Shown here: piece after piece, positions 1 to 9,690 of the stretch
How the letters are laid out: every line of letters begins with the position of its first letter
Position numbering within the stretch: position 1 is the stretch's first letter
Origin: Locusta migratoria
Lineage: Eukaryota > Arthropoda > Insecta > Orthoptera > Acrididae
Direction of reading: 5' to 3'
NCBI GenBank assembly: GCA_026315105.1
Contig: CM048745.1
Location: 545,407,358 to 545,471,357 of the forward strand
DNA length: 64,000 nucleotides
Program-made: the position numbers and the translations under genes
Notes under the pieces: generated by a model
What the model was told of the DNA's origin: nothing
Seen by the model: only the letters and a program-made list of their open reading frames with translations
Databases searched by the model: none

Positions 1-3000
1 TTGTATTGGTTGTATTGTCAAATACATCAAAAAGTCTTCTTTGCTTTTTTCTTCATTTCTAAGAATGTAGAACACCGCATGTCCCATAATCCAGTTCACA
101 GCATTCCTTTTGGCATTTGGGTATGGCACGTCTTCGGGGTGTAATAGTTTCGTTGGTGTTATAGAGTTATCTGATGTTCGTAGTATAAGCGAGAGTACAT
201 GCCGAACATAACCCCAAATATCCTTGATTTTGTCACATGTAAATTTGTGCTCGTCTGTGTCTATCAAGTCACACGTGCTGCAATTTGGTGATTCCGCCAA
301 GCGTATGGTATGTAGCCGTAAAGTCGTCGGTATCTTCCTGTTGACTGCTAAATACCAAGTAGATCTTACGTGCGTGGGTAAATTGCGGTCGTGAATATTC
401 TCCCATACCTTCTTCCAGTTAAAATGATTATACTTCTGTTCTATCACGTTTCTCGGTTTTCTGTCTATCAAGTTGTTGTATACTTCTCTTACTTGTTGAA
501 TGTGTTTCTGGGGAACTGCCCTGCGAATGTAGCTGTATTCAATGAGAAAATGTTTGAGGTGATACAGCTCGTTCGGGATGTGGCGCACATCTACTGGCGG
601 GTCCATGCTGATTGGGGCTATCTCATCCAGAAGATGAGCCACCAAATTGTTGGCCGAAACTTTCCATTGTCGGTAGGTCTTGCAGATGTAAAGCGCCTGT
701 GCCTTACTGTAAACATCTGTGAGATTAAGGCCGCCATCTTTGTGCATTAGAGTAAGGGTTTCATATTTCACTTTGAAAATCTGACCTTTACTAACGAAGT
801 GGCCGAGCGCTGCGAGCATTCTCTTTCCCATCTCCTTGGGTAATGGCAGAACTTGAGCTACATAGTTCACTTTGGCCGTTATGTATGTATTAACAAGCCG
901 AACTTTTTGAATTTCATCGAGGTTTCGCAGGCTGTGAACTTGTATTCCGGCTCTCATACTCGTCAATATTCTTTTGTAATTGAGGGCAGCCGTTTGTCGT
1001 ATATTCCGTGTGTAAACTCTACCTAGACATTTCAATCTGTCCGTTTCCGTCAGTTGTCCTTCCGCTCTGATGTTATTGCCACTTCCAATGGTCATAATTC
1101 GTGACTTTACGTTGCTCAGTTTGGCCGCAGATGCAAGTTCATACTTCTTAATAATGTCAAGAGCGGTTTGGAGCTCCTGTTCACTTCTTACTACAAGTCC
1201 TACGTCGTCAGCGTATGATTTGCAGACAATATTTTGCCCATGTATCTGTAATCCCTGCAACCCTTGTGTTAGTGTACGTAAGAGAGGCTCGATGGCTATA
1301 GCAAATAATAGCACGGACAAGGGGCATCCTTGCCTAACAGAGCTATTGATATTTATTGGACTGCTTAATAGTCCATTTATATTAATTTTTGATGTGCCAT
1401 TCTTTAATAAATGCCCGATCATCTCGATGAAATGTGAAGGGAAATTCATCGCTCTCATGGTGTTGTAAAGATAATTGTGATTCACTCTGTCAAATGCTTG
1501 TTCAAAATCAAGGGACACTATTGCACATCTAATTTTACATGTCTCAGCTATCGCTATTATGTCCCTGTAATCACTTAGCGCGTGAAAAATTCTTCTGTCT
1601 TTGCCTACACTTGTTTGGTACGGTCCTGTGACAGTGTTTATAACTGCACGGAGACGTTGCATCAGAATTCGCGTGAAGATCTTGTAGTCGCTGTTCAAAA
1701 GCGTTATAGGCCTGAGATTGCTGATGGACTTGCCTGCTGTGGTTTTGGGAACGAGAACCACGGTCCCCTCGCAGAATTCTTTGGGAATGTGTGTACTGTG
1801 CTTTATAAGTTCATTACATATGCTCGTTAGTTTACTGAGCAGTTTTTGTCTGAACGTTTGATACAATTCTGCCGGGATACCGTCAGGTCCGGGTGATCTA
1901 TTTTTTGGACTTCTGAGTATCGCGTATTCTACTTCGTCTTCTGTGATTTCGGCAGTGAGGCTGTTTGCTTCTTCCGGACTGAGTCTTCCTGGTACCCGTG
2001 TCGTGAAGTCCTTTTGTGCCGTCTCGTCTGTAGGTTTCGTGGCTAGGAGCTCTGAAAAATGCTTCTGTATCTCTTCCTTTATGTCGCGTTGATTGGTCAA
2101 TAATCGTCCTTCACTGGCTCTCAGCTCGGTAAGAATTTTTCTGCTTTTCCTTTTATGTTCCTGTATGAAATGGTATACAGAAGTTGTTTCGTCTTGGACG
2201 GTATTGTGCTGCCGTGACCGTATTTTGCATCCTTCTAGTTGTTTCCTCTTTAAATTGATTATTTTAGCTTGAATTCTCTTAATCTGTACATAATTATTAA
2301 TTATTGCTGCATCCCGTTTATACAATTCTCGCAGACACTGAAAATAAAATTCTACTGTTTTCTTCTGCCACTCATTCTTCTCCCGTGAGTAATTTTTCAT
2401 GGTTCTCGTTATTGCAGGTTTAGCGCATTTAATCCACCAACTGATCGGTGAGCAGAACTGAGTGAAGCGTTTTTCGCATGCTTCCCACGTAGTGTCAAAA
2501 GCTGCACGACATCCTGGATCCGACAAGTGGCTTACGTTAAGTTTCCACTGACCTCGGGCCTTATAGGTCCCTTGTTTCTCCAAATTAATGGTACACATAA
2601 AAGCTGCGTGATCTGAGAAGACGGTAGGCCATATTTCCGAATGTAGGATACATTCCTTAAGATCAGCTGATGCGAACATCCGATCTAAACGACTTGCCGA
2701 GTGATTCGTGACGTGCGTGAAGCCAGGCATGTCACCATGCGTATACTCCCAGGTGTCAACAAGTCCTAACTGATTGACAATGCTTTCAAGCTCAACTGAT
2801 TTATTATAATTTGGCGTCTGATCCTTTGGGTGTATGACACAATTAAAGTCCCCGGCAAATATTACATGATCATGTCCGGTCCCAAAGAGTGGTACTATTC
2901 CGTCTTTGAAAAATTCTTCTCGTTGCCGTCGTTTTCCAGTTCCTGAAGGCGCGTAGACATTGACTATTCGGGTGTTGTTTATCGTACATGCTATTCCTCT

Positions 3001-3264
3001 GCTGTTAGGTAGTTTCTCTATTCGTCTGACTATAATACCTTCTTTTGTTAAAATGGCTGTTCCGAGTTCAGTAGTATAGCCAGGGTTAGCTATAACATTA
3101 TATCCTGTTATTTGATCCAGATCAATTGCATCTGTCACTTCTTGTAACATAACGATGTCTATATCTGCGGCATATATCACGTCCTGGAGAAGTCGCAGTT
3201 TGAGTGCGCTCCTTATCTTGTTGATGTTTATTGTGGCTAACCGATATGCTTGTAGTTCGGTCAT
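1..3264 (-). CDS. LINE ORF2: AP endonuclease plus reverse transcriptase (partial, runs off left edge)
   Basis: The frame starts at an ATG at 3264, reads MTELQAYRLATININKIRS, and is open for 1088 codons to position 1; I checked every codon. Upstream in-frame stop is at 3346-3348, so this ATG is the natural start. Endonuclease motifs are intact: QE at residues 41-42, GDFN at 138-141, RLDR at 192-195 and SDH at 217-219. The RT catalytic box YADD is at 684-687 (1204-1215), preceded by VRQGCPLSVLLFAIAIEPLL. A C-X2-C-X7-H-X3-C motif is at 995-1010, as in zf-RVT domains of L1/Tx1 LINEs. The protein would nick the target DNA and reverse-transcribe the element RNA. The stop codon is not in the window. 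No catalytic residue I know of is missing, so this could be an active copy. Confidence 0.9.
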   Translation of the reverse strand, partial: MTELQAYRLATININKIRSALKLRLLQDVIYAADIDIVMLQEVTDAIDLDQITGYNVIANPGYTTELGTAILTKEGIIVRRIEKLPNSRGIACTINNTRIVNVYAPSGTGKRRQREEFFKDGIVPLFGTGHDHVIFAGDFNCVIHPKDQTPNYNKSVELESIVNQLGLVDTWEYTHGDMPGFTHVTNHSASRLDRMFASADLKECILHSEIWPTVFSDHAAFMCTINLEKQGTYKARGQWKLNVSHLSDPGCRAAFDTTWEACEKRFTQFCSPISWWIKCAKPAITRTMKNYSREKNEWQKKTVEFYFQCLRELYKRDAAIINNYVQIKRIQAKIINLKRKQLEGCKIRSRQHNTVQDETTSVYHFIQEHKRKSRKILTELRASEGRLLTNQRDIKEEIQKHFSELLATKPTDETAQKDFTTRVPGRLSPEEANSLTAEITEDEVEYAILRSPKNRSPGPDGIPAELYQTFRQKLLSKLTSICNELIKHSTHIPKEFCEGTVVLVPKTTAGKSISNLRPITLLNSDYKIFTRILMQRLRAVINTVTGPYQTSVGKDRRIFHALSDYRDIIAIAETCKIRCAIVSLDFEQAFDRVNHNYLYNTMRAMNFPSHFIEMIGHLLKNGTSKININGLLSSPININSSVRQGCPLSVLLFAIAIEPLLRTLTQGLQGLQIHGQNIVCKSYADDVGLVVRSEQELQTALDIIKKYELASAAKLSNVKSRIMTIGSGNNIRAEGQLTETDRLKCLGRVYTRNIRQTAALNYKRILTSMRAGIQVHSLRNLDEIQKVRLVNTYITAKVNYVAQVLPLPKEMGKRMLAALGHFVSKGQIFKVKYETLTLMHKDGGLNLTDVYSKAQALYICKTYRQWKVSANNLVAHLLDEIAPISMDPPVDVRHIPNELYHLKHFLIEYSYIRRAVPQKHIQQVREVYNNLIDRKPRNVIEQKYNHFNWKKVWENIHDRNLPTHVRSTWYLAVNRKIPTTLRLHTIRLAESPNCSTCDLIDTDEHKFTCDKIKDIWGYVRHVLSLILRTSDNSITPTKLLHPEDVPYPNAKRNAVNWIMGHAVFYILRNEEKSKEDFLMYLTIQPIQ

Positions 3265-3366
3265 ATTATATTGGTAATGATTTATATTTGTTTTAAATTC
3301 TAAACTGTCTGTAATTCTATCATTCTTTCTATGTTTCCTTCTATCTTACTACTAACAAATTTCAGT

Positions 3367-4749
3367 TTAATAAAAGTCTGGGTCATCAGTTACTGCTGTG
3401 TCTTTCGCCGGTGAAGGTCTATTGTCGTTGTTTCTGTGTTCTTCAGTCTTCGGTGTCATGTCATCATTCGTCTCCATCAATTCTTGATCTTGGTTGGCAT
3501 CTTCATGATCGTCAGCCCAGTTTTGAGGTAGGTTACCTTTCCGTTTTTCCTTTTTCCACTCGGTGAGGTCAGGAGGTTGTTCTTCACAGTCCGCTTTAGT
3601 TTTTGTCGTCGTTTTCATCTTCACAGAGTTTCCAGACGTTTCCGTGATGCCGCCGTAAGAGTCTTCCGTTCGTGACTTTTTGACGGTTTTTTGGCTGCTG
3701 TCACGCGTTTTCCCCGTTGTGTCGTTCGACTTCTGTCGCAACTGTTTTGCTTTCTCTCGCAGTGCAGGTGCAGTTTTTTCAGCTCCCTGGTGGGCAATCC
3801 GACGTTTTTTATTGTCCGTAGATTGTTTATCCGTAGACGATTCACCGGACGTAACTGTTTGGAAGTCGTGCTCCGTCTCCTGCTCATTGTTTAATCCCTC
3901 ATTCGGGGCGTCTGTATTTGTACTGTCGTGCTCAAGAGCCGCAGACTGACGTTCTTCGTTTTCTGCTGACAGTTCTACAGCAATTTGCCCTTCATTATAT
4001 TCTGGGGCGTCGGTTTCCATTCCGATTTCCTCAATTTGTTCTTCGATATTAGGTACCTCCAGCTCTGCGGTCGTAGCCTCAGGTGCGGACGCACGAGCTG
4101 CCGCAACGTAAGTCAGCGGTAGCTGCGACATCGTGTTCTGAACCGCTGCTTCTCCTGTTGGCAGCTGTGCCACTCTCCTTTGCATACATTCAGCACGAAC
4201 GTGTCCTGTACCACCACATCCTGCACACGTTCTAGGTTGTCCTTCATATATCACAATAGCTCTATGGCCACGGACACTAATATAAGAAGGTATGTGTTTG
4301 ATCATATCGATTTTGACCTGCCTCACACCATTAAGGACCTTAAATTTGTGAGCACCTGTCCATCTCTCTGCGACATTACTGATAACGGTTCCATAGGATT
4401 TCAGAACAGCATTTATATCGTCAGCGGTAATTTCGAATGGCAGTTCGAAAATGCGTAGTGTTCTAATGCCAAACCCAGCATGACTCACTCTAACTTCGCC
4501 GATATTACCGTCTGAGTGTTTAAATTTCAATTTACCTCCACATCTAACAACAATATCATCACACATCTTGGCATTTTTCAACTTAATGAAGACTGTGCTA
4601 CTACAGATCGATGGGCAAATTCCAATCATGTCATCCTCTGCTATCTTTACAACCTCCTCCATGAAATTCTCTACTTCAAACGAACTAGGTCTAGCAAAGC
4701 TTTTGTCAAACATAAACTTCAACGTGTCAACTCTTACGGGTTCTGCCAT
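3367..4749 (-). CDS. LINE ORF1: RNA-binding protein with CCHC zinc knuckle
   Basis: An intact 460-codon frame. Residues about 50-125 have an RRM-like alternation (VFIKLKN, then FGIRTLRIFELP). A single zinc knuckle, CAGCGGTGHVRAEC, is at residues 175-188 (C-X2-C-X4-H-X4-C). From about 230 to the end the chain is acidic or Ser/Thr/Lys/Glu rich and probably disordered. ORF1 proteins of this class bind the element RNA to form the particle used in retrotransposition. It lies 102 bases upstream of ORF2 in the same orientation, and both would be translated from one transcript. The ATG at 4749 is the first in the frame. Only one knuckle is evident, fewer than in many Jockey-type ORF1 proteins. Confidence 0.85.
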   Translation of the reverse strand: MAEPVRVDTLKFMFDKSFARPSSFEVENFMEEVVKIAEDDMIGICPSICSSTVFIKLKNAKMCDDIVVRCGGKLKFKHSDGNIGEVRVSHAGFGIRTLRIFELPFEITADDINAVLKSYGTVISNVAERWTGAHKFKVLNGVRQVKIDMIKHIPSYISVRGHRAIVIYEGQPRTCAGCGGTGHVRAECMQRRVAQLPTGEAAVQNTMSQLPLTYVAAARASAPEATTAELEVPNIEEQIEEIGMETDAPEYNEGQIAVELSAENEERQSAALEHDSTNTDAPNEGLNNEQETEHDFQTVTSGESSTDKQSTDNKKRRIAHQGAEKTAPALREKAKQLRQKSNDTTGKTRDSSQKTVKKSRTEDSYGGITETSGNSVKMKTTTKTKADCEEQPPDLTEWKKEKRKGNLPQNWADDHEDANQDQELMETNDDMTPKTEEHRNNDNRPSPAKDTAVTDDPDFY

Positions 4750-4912
4750 GGTTAGTCTAAGTTGAATACATGAGGAAACGCTCTACGGCGTTAAACTCAC
4801 CAACACAGCGCTCGGCCAGCCGCAGCTGCGACGTAAACACAACACGTCCTTACCGCTCGCCCGCCGACAGCGGAATAGGATACTCCACCGCGGCCGCAGA
4901 GGTGAACAAGAG

Positions 4913-5034
4913 ATGTATACAGTACGCAGATTGAAATGGATATAGGGTGCCGTTCTTATGATGAGTTGAAGAGGCTTGCTCAGAGTAGTGGAGAGCTGCA
5001 TCCAGTCCCCGGACGGATGCCCACAACAACAACA
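4913..5034 (+). mobile_element. RTE-like LINE, 3'-terminal fragment
   Basis: About 120 bases, including the stretch GAGTTGAAGAGGCTTGCTCAG, closely match the 3' end of the LINE at 8191-9690 (its segment 9560-9680). Only the terminal piece is present, as expected for a severely 5'-truncated copy or one interrupted by the neighbouring LINE. Confidence 0.65.
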
Positions 5035-5310
5035 CGCTCCTTAAATGATACCACAAGTTTGTAGTACCTCCACCTGTTTTACAGCCTGTTAAGGCAAATA
5101 GAGCATTGTATTTCACTGCTACCACACTTTGTAAAGTACTTCCAGACGCAGTGTGGTGCCATTTACTTGTAAAACACAACCGACCTTCGCAGACGACAGC
5201 GAGGATCTTCCGTATGACCAGACTGAGTCACGGGTTATAGGCCACGCCACAAGGCAACAGGTGCACTGATGTCTCAACAGCAGCTGTACCAATTGATATG
5301 GCATGAGTTT

Positions 5311-5446
5311 ATCAATAAAATACTTCTGGGTATGACACCGCGTCGTCATTTTATAAACTCTACTGACGTTTCGGCCACTGTTGCAGGCGGCCTTCATCAT
5401 TTATAAAATGACGACGCGGTGTCATACCCAGAAGAATTTTATTGAT
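5311..5446. repeat. 46-bp inverted repeat with hammerhead-like loop
   Basis: Arms 5311-5356 and 5401-5446 are complementary with one mismatch around a 44-base loop. On the minus strand the loop reads ATGATGA, then GGCC...GGCC, then GAAAC. This is the order of a hammerhead ribozyme core (CUGANGA, stem II, GAAA) with the arms as a very long stem I, but the first core base is A instead of C. It could also be an ordinary foldback transposon end. Confidence 0.6.
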
Positions 5447-5602
5447 AGTGACAACTGCCGCGGAAGCCTACGTTTGCATTTATGGCATGCGTTTGTTGCT
5501 CATTTCTGACTTGGGGTTGTTCTTAAATTATCTCTGATGGCATTTCCTAATAACTGCAATAACGTAATATTTCACAGTAGAGGATATTTTTAGCAACAAA
5601 TA
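5447..5602. other. Short AT-rich stretch without gene signal
   Basis: No reading frame or recognisable repeat between the hairpin and the pogo-like element. Confidence 0.5.
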
Positions 5603-6351
5603 AAGCCAAACCTCGATATAGCAAATCTCTAGGGAAGACAAAATTTATTACATGTATCAAGGGTTCAATATAACGAGGTGTTAAAAAAAAGTCACGTGAT
5701 TTTTTCAATACTGTACTTAATGTAATTTTTTTTTCACGTTTGTGTTTGATTTAGGACTATGTTTAGTTTTAGTGACATAACACGCAGGTCAAGATAGATT
5801 GTTATGCTTAGCTTTATTCTTTCTGAAGTAGACAACAATTTTTAAGTGTAAAATAGAAATACTTTCATGATGAAACATTTAATATAGCAACAAAATGCGC
5901 ACTACGTACGGCACATAGTTTTCCCTGAATCGTTGAATTTAAAAATGATCCGTAACTTAAGCTTGCTTTAAACTCTTGATCACCTAAGAATAAATTTCAT
6001 TGTCTGATTACTATAGCCGAGAATAAATCATCCCTCACGTCCTCACACTTCTCCAAGCACGTCCTGATGGTATCGGGAGCCGCTCTGTCCAGCCTTGCTG
6101 TCACTGGAGGTGCTTCTTTTTCGTCCCCCTCCCTCTCTGCCCCTCTTTTACCATTTTTGCCGTTGTACACCAGTGGAACGTAGGAGTCGCGAGTTTTCAA
6201 AATATTCTTGGTACTTTTACTGGCATTTAATTTCCTTTTGAAGTATAAGTCAAATTTCCGTACAAAGATAACGTTCACCAAGGCAACAAGCACCTTCCGT
6301 GCGCCAACGTGAGGTCGCTGCTCTGTCCCCAATTCCGGCCGCCAGCCGTAC

Positions 6352-6868
6352 GGTTCAAAAATGTTCAAATGTTTGTAGAATCTATGGGACTTAACTACGG
6401 GGTCATCAGTCCCTAAACTTACAAACTACTTATGAACTAGAATGAAACTTACACTCTGCAGCGGAGTGTGCGCTGATATGAAACTTCCTGGCAGATTAAA
6501 ATTGTGAGCCGGAACCGGGACTCCAACCTGGGATCTTTGCCTTTCGCGGGCAAGCGCACTACCGACTGTGCTATCCCGACACGACTCACGATGCCGCCTC
6601 ACAACTCTAGTAGGAGGCGAGGTAATGGCGGAAGTAGAGTTGTGAGGCGGCATCGTGAGTCGTGTCGGGATAGCACAGTCGGTAGTGCGCTTGCCCGCGA
6701 AAGGCAAAGGTCCCAGGTTCGAGTCCCGGTTCCGGCACACAATTTTAATCTGCCAGGAAGTTACTTATGAACTAGCTACAACTAAGGACGGCACAAATAT
6801 CCATGCCCGAGGGGGGATTCGAAACCCCGACCGTAGTGGTACGTTTCGACACCGCGCGCCCGGTGCCA
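6352..6868 (-). mobile_element. SINE-A, interrupted by a SINE-B palindrome
   Basis: The tail part (AAATGTTTG through ACTTATGAACTAG) lies at 6352-6440. The head part, with the B box GGGGATTCGAAACCCC, resumes at 6763. The interruption is flanked by a 13-bp duplication of SINE-A sequence. The head is degraded beyond about 6840. Confidence 0.75.
6441..6762. mobile_element. Inverted SINE-B dimer (palindrome)
   Basis: Arms 6483-6608 and 6636-6762 are near-perfect inverted copies of a tRNA-headed SINE (A box like GGGATAGCACAGTCGG, B box GGTTCGAGTCCC, end ATCTGCCAGGAAGTT) around a spacer of about 27 bases. The whole unit is flanked by ACTTATGAACTAG at 6428-6440 and 6763-6775, a single TSD for both copies. 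Confidence 0.85.
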
Positions 6869-7300
6869 TAGACCCTAGTTTGACAATCCTCTGTACCAGC
6901 ACTTGCAGCAACTACCGGCCCCAAAACTGCTCAACAACACGCTAGTACCGAGCACCCACCAAAGAGCGCCAGCCAAACAGAGCCCAGAACGTGGAGATAC
7001 CAAAATATTCCCGCCAATCAGGGACTAGAGCGTGTAACGTCCCAGATTCGGTGTCCGCTAGCTGCAAGACGGGGAGTGAGTCCATGATGGATTCCGCGTT
7101 CAACTCTCGACCGAGCAGCACGATCCCTCCGCTCTGCAGCCCACCGGGCTAGCACCCGCAGTCTCGTAGCACAACGCTAAACTCCTACCTACCACTGGTG
7201 CCACTGCTCAGGCCTTAAGAACCAGCTCATGTATCCCGTAATCGAAAATAAACCTTCTCCTGGAGACGATACCTGTTGCTTGTACTCATGATTTCTCCAA
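6869..7300. other. Unclassified interior of the pogo-like element
   Basis: No convincing frame until the transposase remnant; moderately GC-rich between 6930 and 7180. I see no repeat I can name here. Confidence 0.35.
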
Positions 7301-7640
7301 TCACTTCCCAAACCCCGCACGGGATCCTCTTTGTTGGTTGTTGTTTTGGAGTCAAAAATCTCGTCTTCAAAAATCAAATGTTTGTAAATCTTATGGGACT
7401 TAACTACGGGGTCATCAGTCCCTAAACTTACAAACTACTTATGAACTACTTACGAACTAGGACGGCACAAATATCCATGCCCGAGGGGGGATTCCAACCC
7501 CCGACCATAGTGGCCGTGCAGACCGTGACTGAAGCGCCTCAGTCCCCTCGGCCACCGCGGCCGGCAATCTCGTCTTCTGTTACTGGTCCCGCTACGGCGA
7601 CATCGCTGTCCACCTCCACGAAGTTTTCCGCTTAGCGTCG
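7300..7640 (-). pseudogene. Tigger-like transposase C-terminus, split by a SINE
   Basis: Minus-strand translation from 7640 gives an acidic stretch ending VTEDEI. It then meets the SINE at 7565 and resumes beyond the duplicated target as EDEIFDSKTTTNKEDP. The two halves join in frame once the SINE and one copy of its TSD are ignored. An acidic tail of this kind is common at the end of pogo/Tigger transposases. The catalytic domain is not recognisable. Confidence 0.45.
7369..7565 (-). mobile_element. SINE-A, full length
   Basis: Leu/Ser-like tRNA head with B box (GGTTGGAATCC on the minus strand, one substitution from consensus) and the standard tail. TSD AATCTCGTCTTC at 7357-7368 and 7566-7577. 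Confidence 0.9.
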
Positions 7641-8156
7641 CAGCTCACACTGAATCAAAACAAACACTGCCTAAAATCACACCTGCATGGAAGTCGTGGG
7701 ATCTGCAGAGCGACCCGGATATCAGAGATGCTTATAGGAATGGAGGCAAGGTACTGGAACTCCTCTATTTGTGCGCACGTCGATATACGCTGGTAGCACA
7801 AATAAAAGTTAGAGGTGACGTCGATGTGAAGAATTTTTCCCCACTGAACTTCGATATACGGAGGTCAAAATCTGCCCTTCGCTAGTCCTCCAAAAACTTC
7901 GATATAATTTAGGGTTTTATTCGAAATATCAAAATTTTGGACTTCCAAGGGAAGGGGACGAAGAAATCTTTCGATATAGACAGATCTTCGATTTATCGAG
8001 TTTAGATATATCGAGATTTGACTGTATTACTTTTTTATTTTTTTATTTTTTGTAATTATTTAAAAGCAAAACATCCTGCAACTGGTGGCTTTTTCCTTTT
8101 TAACCTATAAACCACAGTTGCTGCTATGGATAGAGCATTTAACAAAATAATTTAGA

Positions 8157-8160
<4 letters not shown>

Positions 8161-8190
<30 letters not shown>
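8161..8190. repeat. (CTA)n microsatellite
   Basis: Ten uninterrupted CTA units directly at the 5' truncation point of the following LINE. Confidence 0.95.
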
Positions 8191-8191
<1 letters not shown>

Positions 8192-8490
8192 AAAACCATC
8201 AGTTTAATAAGTCATGGTTGTAAAATATTAACACGAATTATTTACAAAGGATGGAAAAGCTGGTAGAAGCGACCTCGGGGAGGATCAGTTTGGGTTCAGG
8301 AGAAATGTAGGAACACGGGAGGCAATACTCACTTTACGGCTTATCTTAGAAGATAGATTAAGAAAAGGCAAACATACATATCTAGCTTTTGTAGATTTGG
8401 AGAAGGCTTGACAATGTTGATTGGAATAAACTCTTTCAGGTTCTGAAGCAAGCAGGAGCAAAATATAGGGACCGTAAGGTTATTTACAAC

Positions 8491-9000
8491 TTGTACAAAA
8501 ACCAGACAGCAGTTGTTAGAGGTGAAGGGCATGATAGGGATACAGTGGTTGGGAAGGGAGTAAGACAGGGTTGTAGCCTTTCTCCAATGTTATTCAATTT
8601 GTATGTTGAGCGAGCTATAAAGGAATGCAAGGAGAAATATGGAGAAGGAATTAAAGTTCAGGGTGAAGAATTAAAAACATTGCGTTTTACCGACGACATA
8701 GTAATTCTGTTAGAGACAGCAAAGGACCTGGAAGAGCAGTTGAACGGTATGGACAGAGTGCTGAAAAGTGCATATAAGTTGAAGATTAACAAGAGCAAAA
8801 CTAGTGTAATGGAGTGCTGTCTAAGAAAACCAGGTGATGCTGAAAGAATTAGATTAGGTAACGAAACAATAAAGGAAGTAGATGACTCTTTTTACTTGGG
8901 CAGTAAAATTACAAATGATGGTCGCAGTAGAGGGGATATAAAGTGCAGTAAGGCAATGGGTAGAAAAGCATTCTTGATAAAGACAAATTTGGTATCATGA
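8491..9000 (+). pseudogene. Reverse transcriptase fragment of RTE-like LINE
   Basis: A 169-codon open piece carries RT blocks: VGKGVRQGCSLSPMLFNLY near residue 24, the catalytic box as FTDDIVIL near residue 67 (usually FADD), and LKINKSKTSVMEC near 100. Both catalytic aspartates are kept. The upstream RT part is separated by a frameshift near 8408 and the downstream part by stops after 9000, so the protein cannot be functional. Confidence 0.8.
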
Positions 9001-9170
9001 AATATTGATTTAAGCCTAAGGAAGTCCTTTCTGAAGGCATTTGTGTGGATTGTTGCCTTTAATGGGAGTGAAATATGGACGATAAACAGTGCAGACAGGA
9101 AGAGGATAGAGGCTTTTGAAATGTGGTGCTAAAGAAGAATGCTGAAGATTAGGTGGGTGGATCGCGTAAC

Positions 9171-9379
9171 GTCGCGGTGGAGTAGCCGAGCGGTCTAAAG
9201 CGTCTCGCTACGGAGCGCGCGGTTGCTCGGCGTGGAGCTTCGAGTCCTCCCTGGGGCATGGGTGTGTGTGTTTGTCCTTAGGTTAGTTTACCTAGGTTTA
9301 AGTAGTTTGTAAGCTAAGGACTGATGACCACGCAGTTTGGTCCGATAAATTTACAAACATTTGAACGTTTAAACATTTT
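9171..9379 (+). mobile_element. SINE-C, full length
   Basis: tRNA head GTGGAGTAGCCGAGCGGTC with B box-like CTTCGAGTCC; the tail ends ACAAACATTTGAACG. TSD GATCGCGTAAC at 9160-9170 and 9380-9390. Inserted in the 3' part of the RTE-like LINE. Confidence 0.9.
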
Positions 9380-9690
9380 GATCGCGTAACTAATGAGGTG
9401 GTACTGAAGAGAATTGGGGAGAAAAGGAATTTTTGGCATACCTGGACTAAAAGAAGGTATCGATTGGTAGGAAACATTCTTAGACATCAAGGAATTGTGA
9501 ATTTAGCGTTGGAGGGAAGTGTGTGGGGTAAAAACAGCAGAGGAAGACCAAGAGATTGATACAGTAAGCAGATTCAAACAGATGTAGGTTGCCGTTCTTT
9601 TGTGGAGTTGAAGAGGCTTGCTCAGGGTAGGGTATTGTGGACAGCTGCAGTCCGGACTGAAGACCACAACAACTACAGAAAGCGTTTATA

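Larger units (their letters stand above)
1..4912 (-). mobile_element. L1/Tx1-like LINE, coding-intact, 3' end outside the window
   Basis: Two consecutive long reading frames on the minus strand (ORF1, then ORF2 after a spacer of about 100 bases) form a standard two-ORF non-LTR retrotransposon. ORF1 has a CCHC knuckle. ORF2 has an AP-type endonuclease, a reverse transcriptase and a C-terminal CCHC motif. Neither frame shows an internal stop. The 5' boundary is set at about 4912 because sequence from 4913 onward matches the 3' end of a different, plus-strand LINE. The 3' UTR and tail lie beyond position 1, so TSDs cannot be checked. The RT block around CPLSVLLFAIAIEPL and the zf-RVT-like C-terminus suggest the L1/Tx1 group; this is by eye. 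Confidence 0.85.
5603..8024 (-). mobile_element. pogo/Tigger-type DNA transposon, degenerate, SINE-filled
   Basis: The ends are related inverted repeats: the left starts AAGCCAAACCTCGATATAGC, and the right, read inward on the minus strand, starts CAGTCAAATCTCGATATATC. Both are flanked by TA (5601-5602, 8025-8026), the usual target for this superfamily. Further CGATATA-type segments recur just inside the ends. Part of a transposase C-terminus is readable on the minus strand near the right end. Two SINE-A copies, one itself holding a SINE-B palindrome, account for about 700 bases of the length. The DDE catalytic core was not found. A 123-codon open stretch at 5997-6368 (minus) has no recognisable domain. 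Confidence 0.6.
8191..9690 (+). mobile_element. RTE-like LINE, 5'-truncated
   Basis: It starts within the RT domain, at the segment corresponding to RTISLISHG of the copy at 32178, and continues to a 3' end GACCACAACAACTAC. Coding is broken: at about 8408 a small deletion turns the expected LEKAFDNVDW into a stop. A SINE-C sits at 9171-9379. The RT type (VRQGCSLSPMLFNLYVE, then TDD) resembles the endonuclease-RT proteins common in insects; clade assignment to RTE is tentative. Confidence 0.8.

Noticed and set aside
391..1830. Plus-strand open frames of 82-132 codons
   Set aside because: They are antisense shadows of the intact minus-strand LINE ORF2.
6504..6770. Two nearly identical proteins encoded on opposite strands at 6426-6770
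   Set aside because: A consequence of the SINE-B palindrome; the sequence is tRNA-like, not coding.
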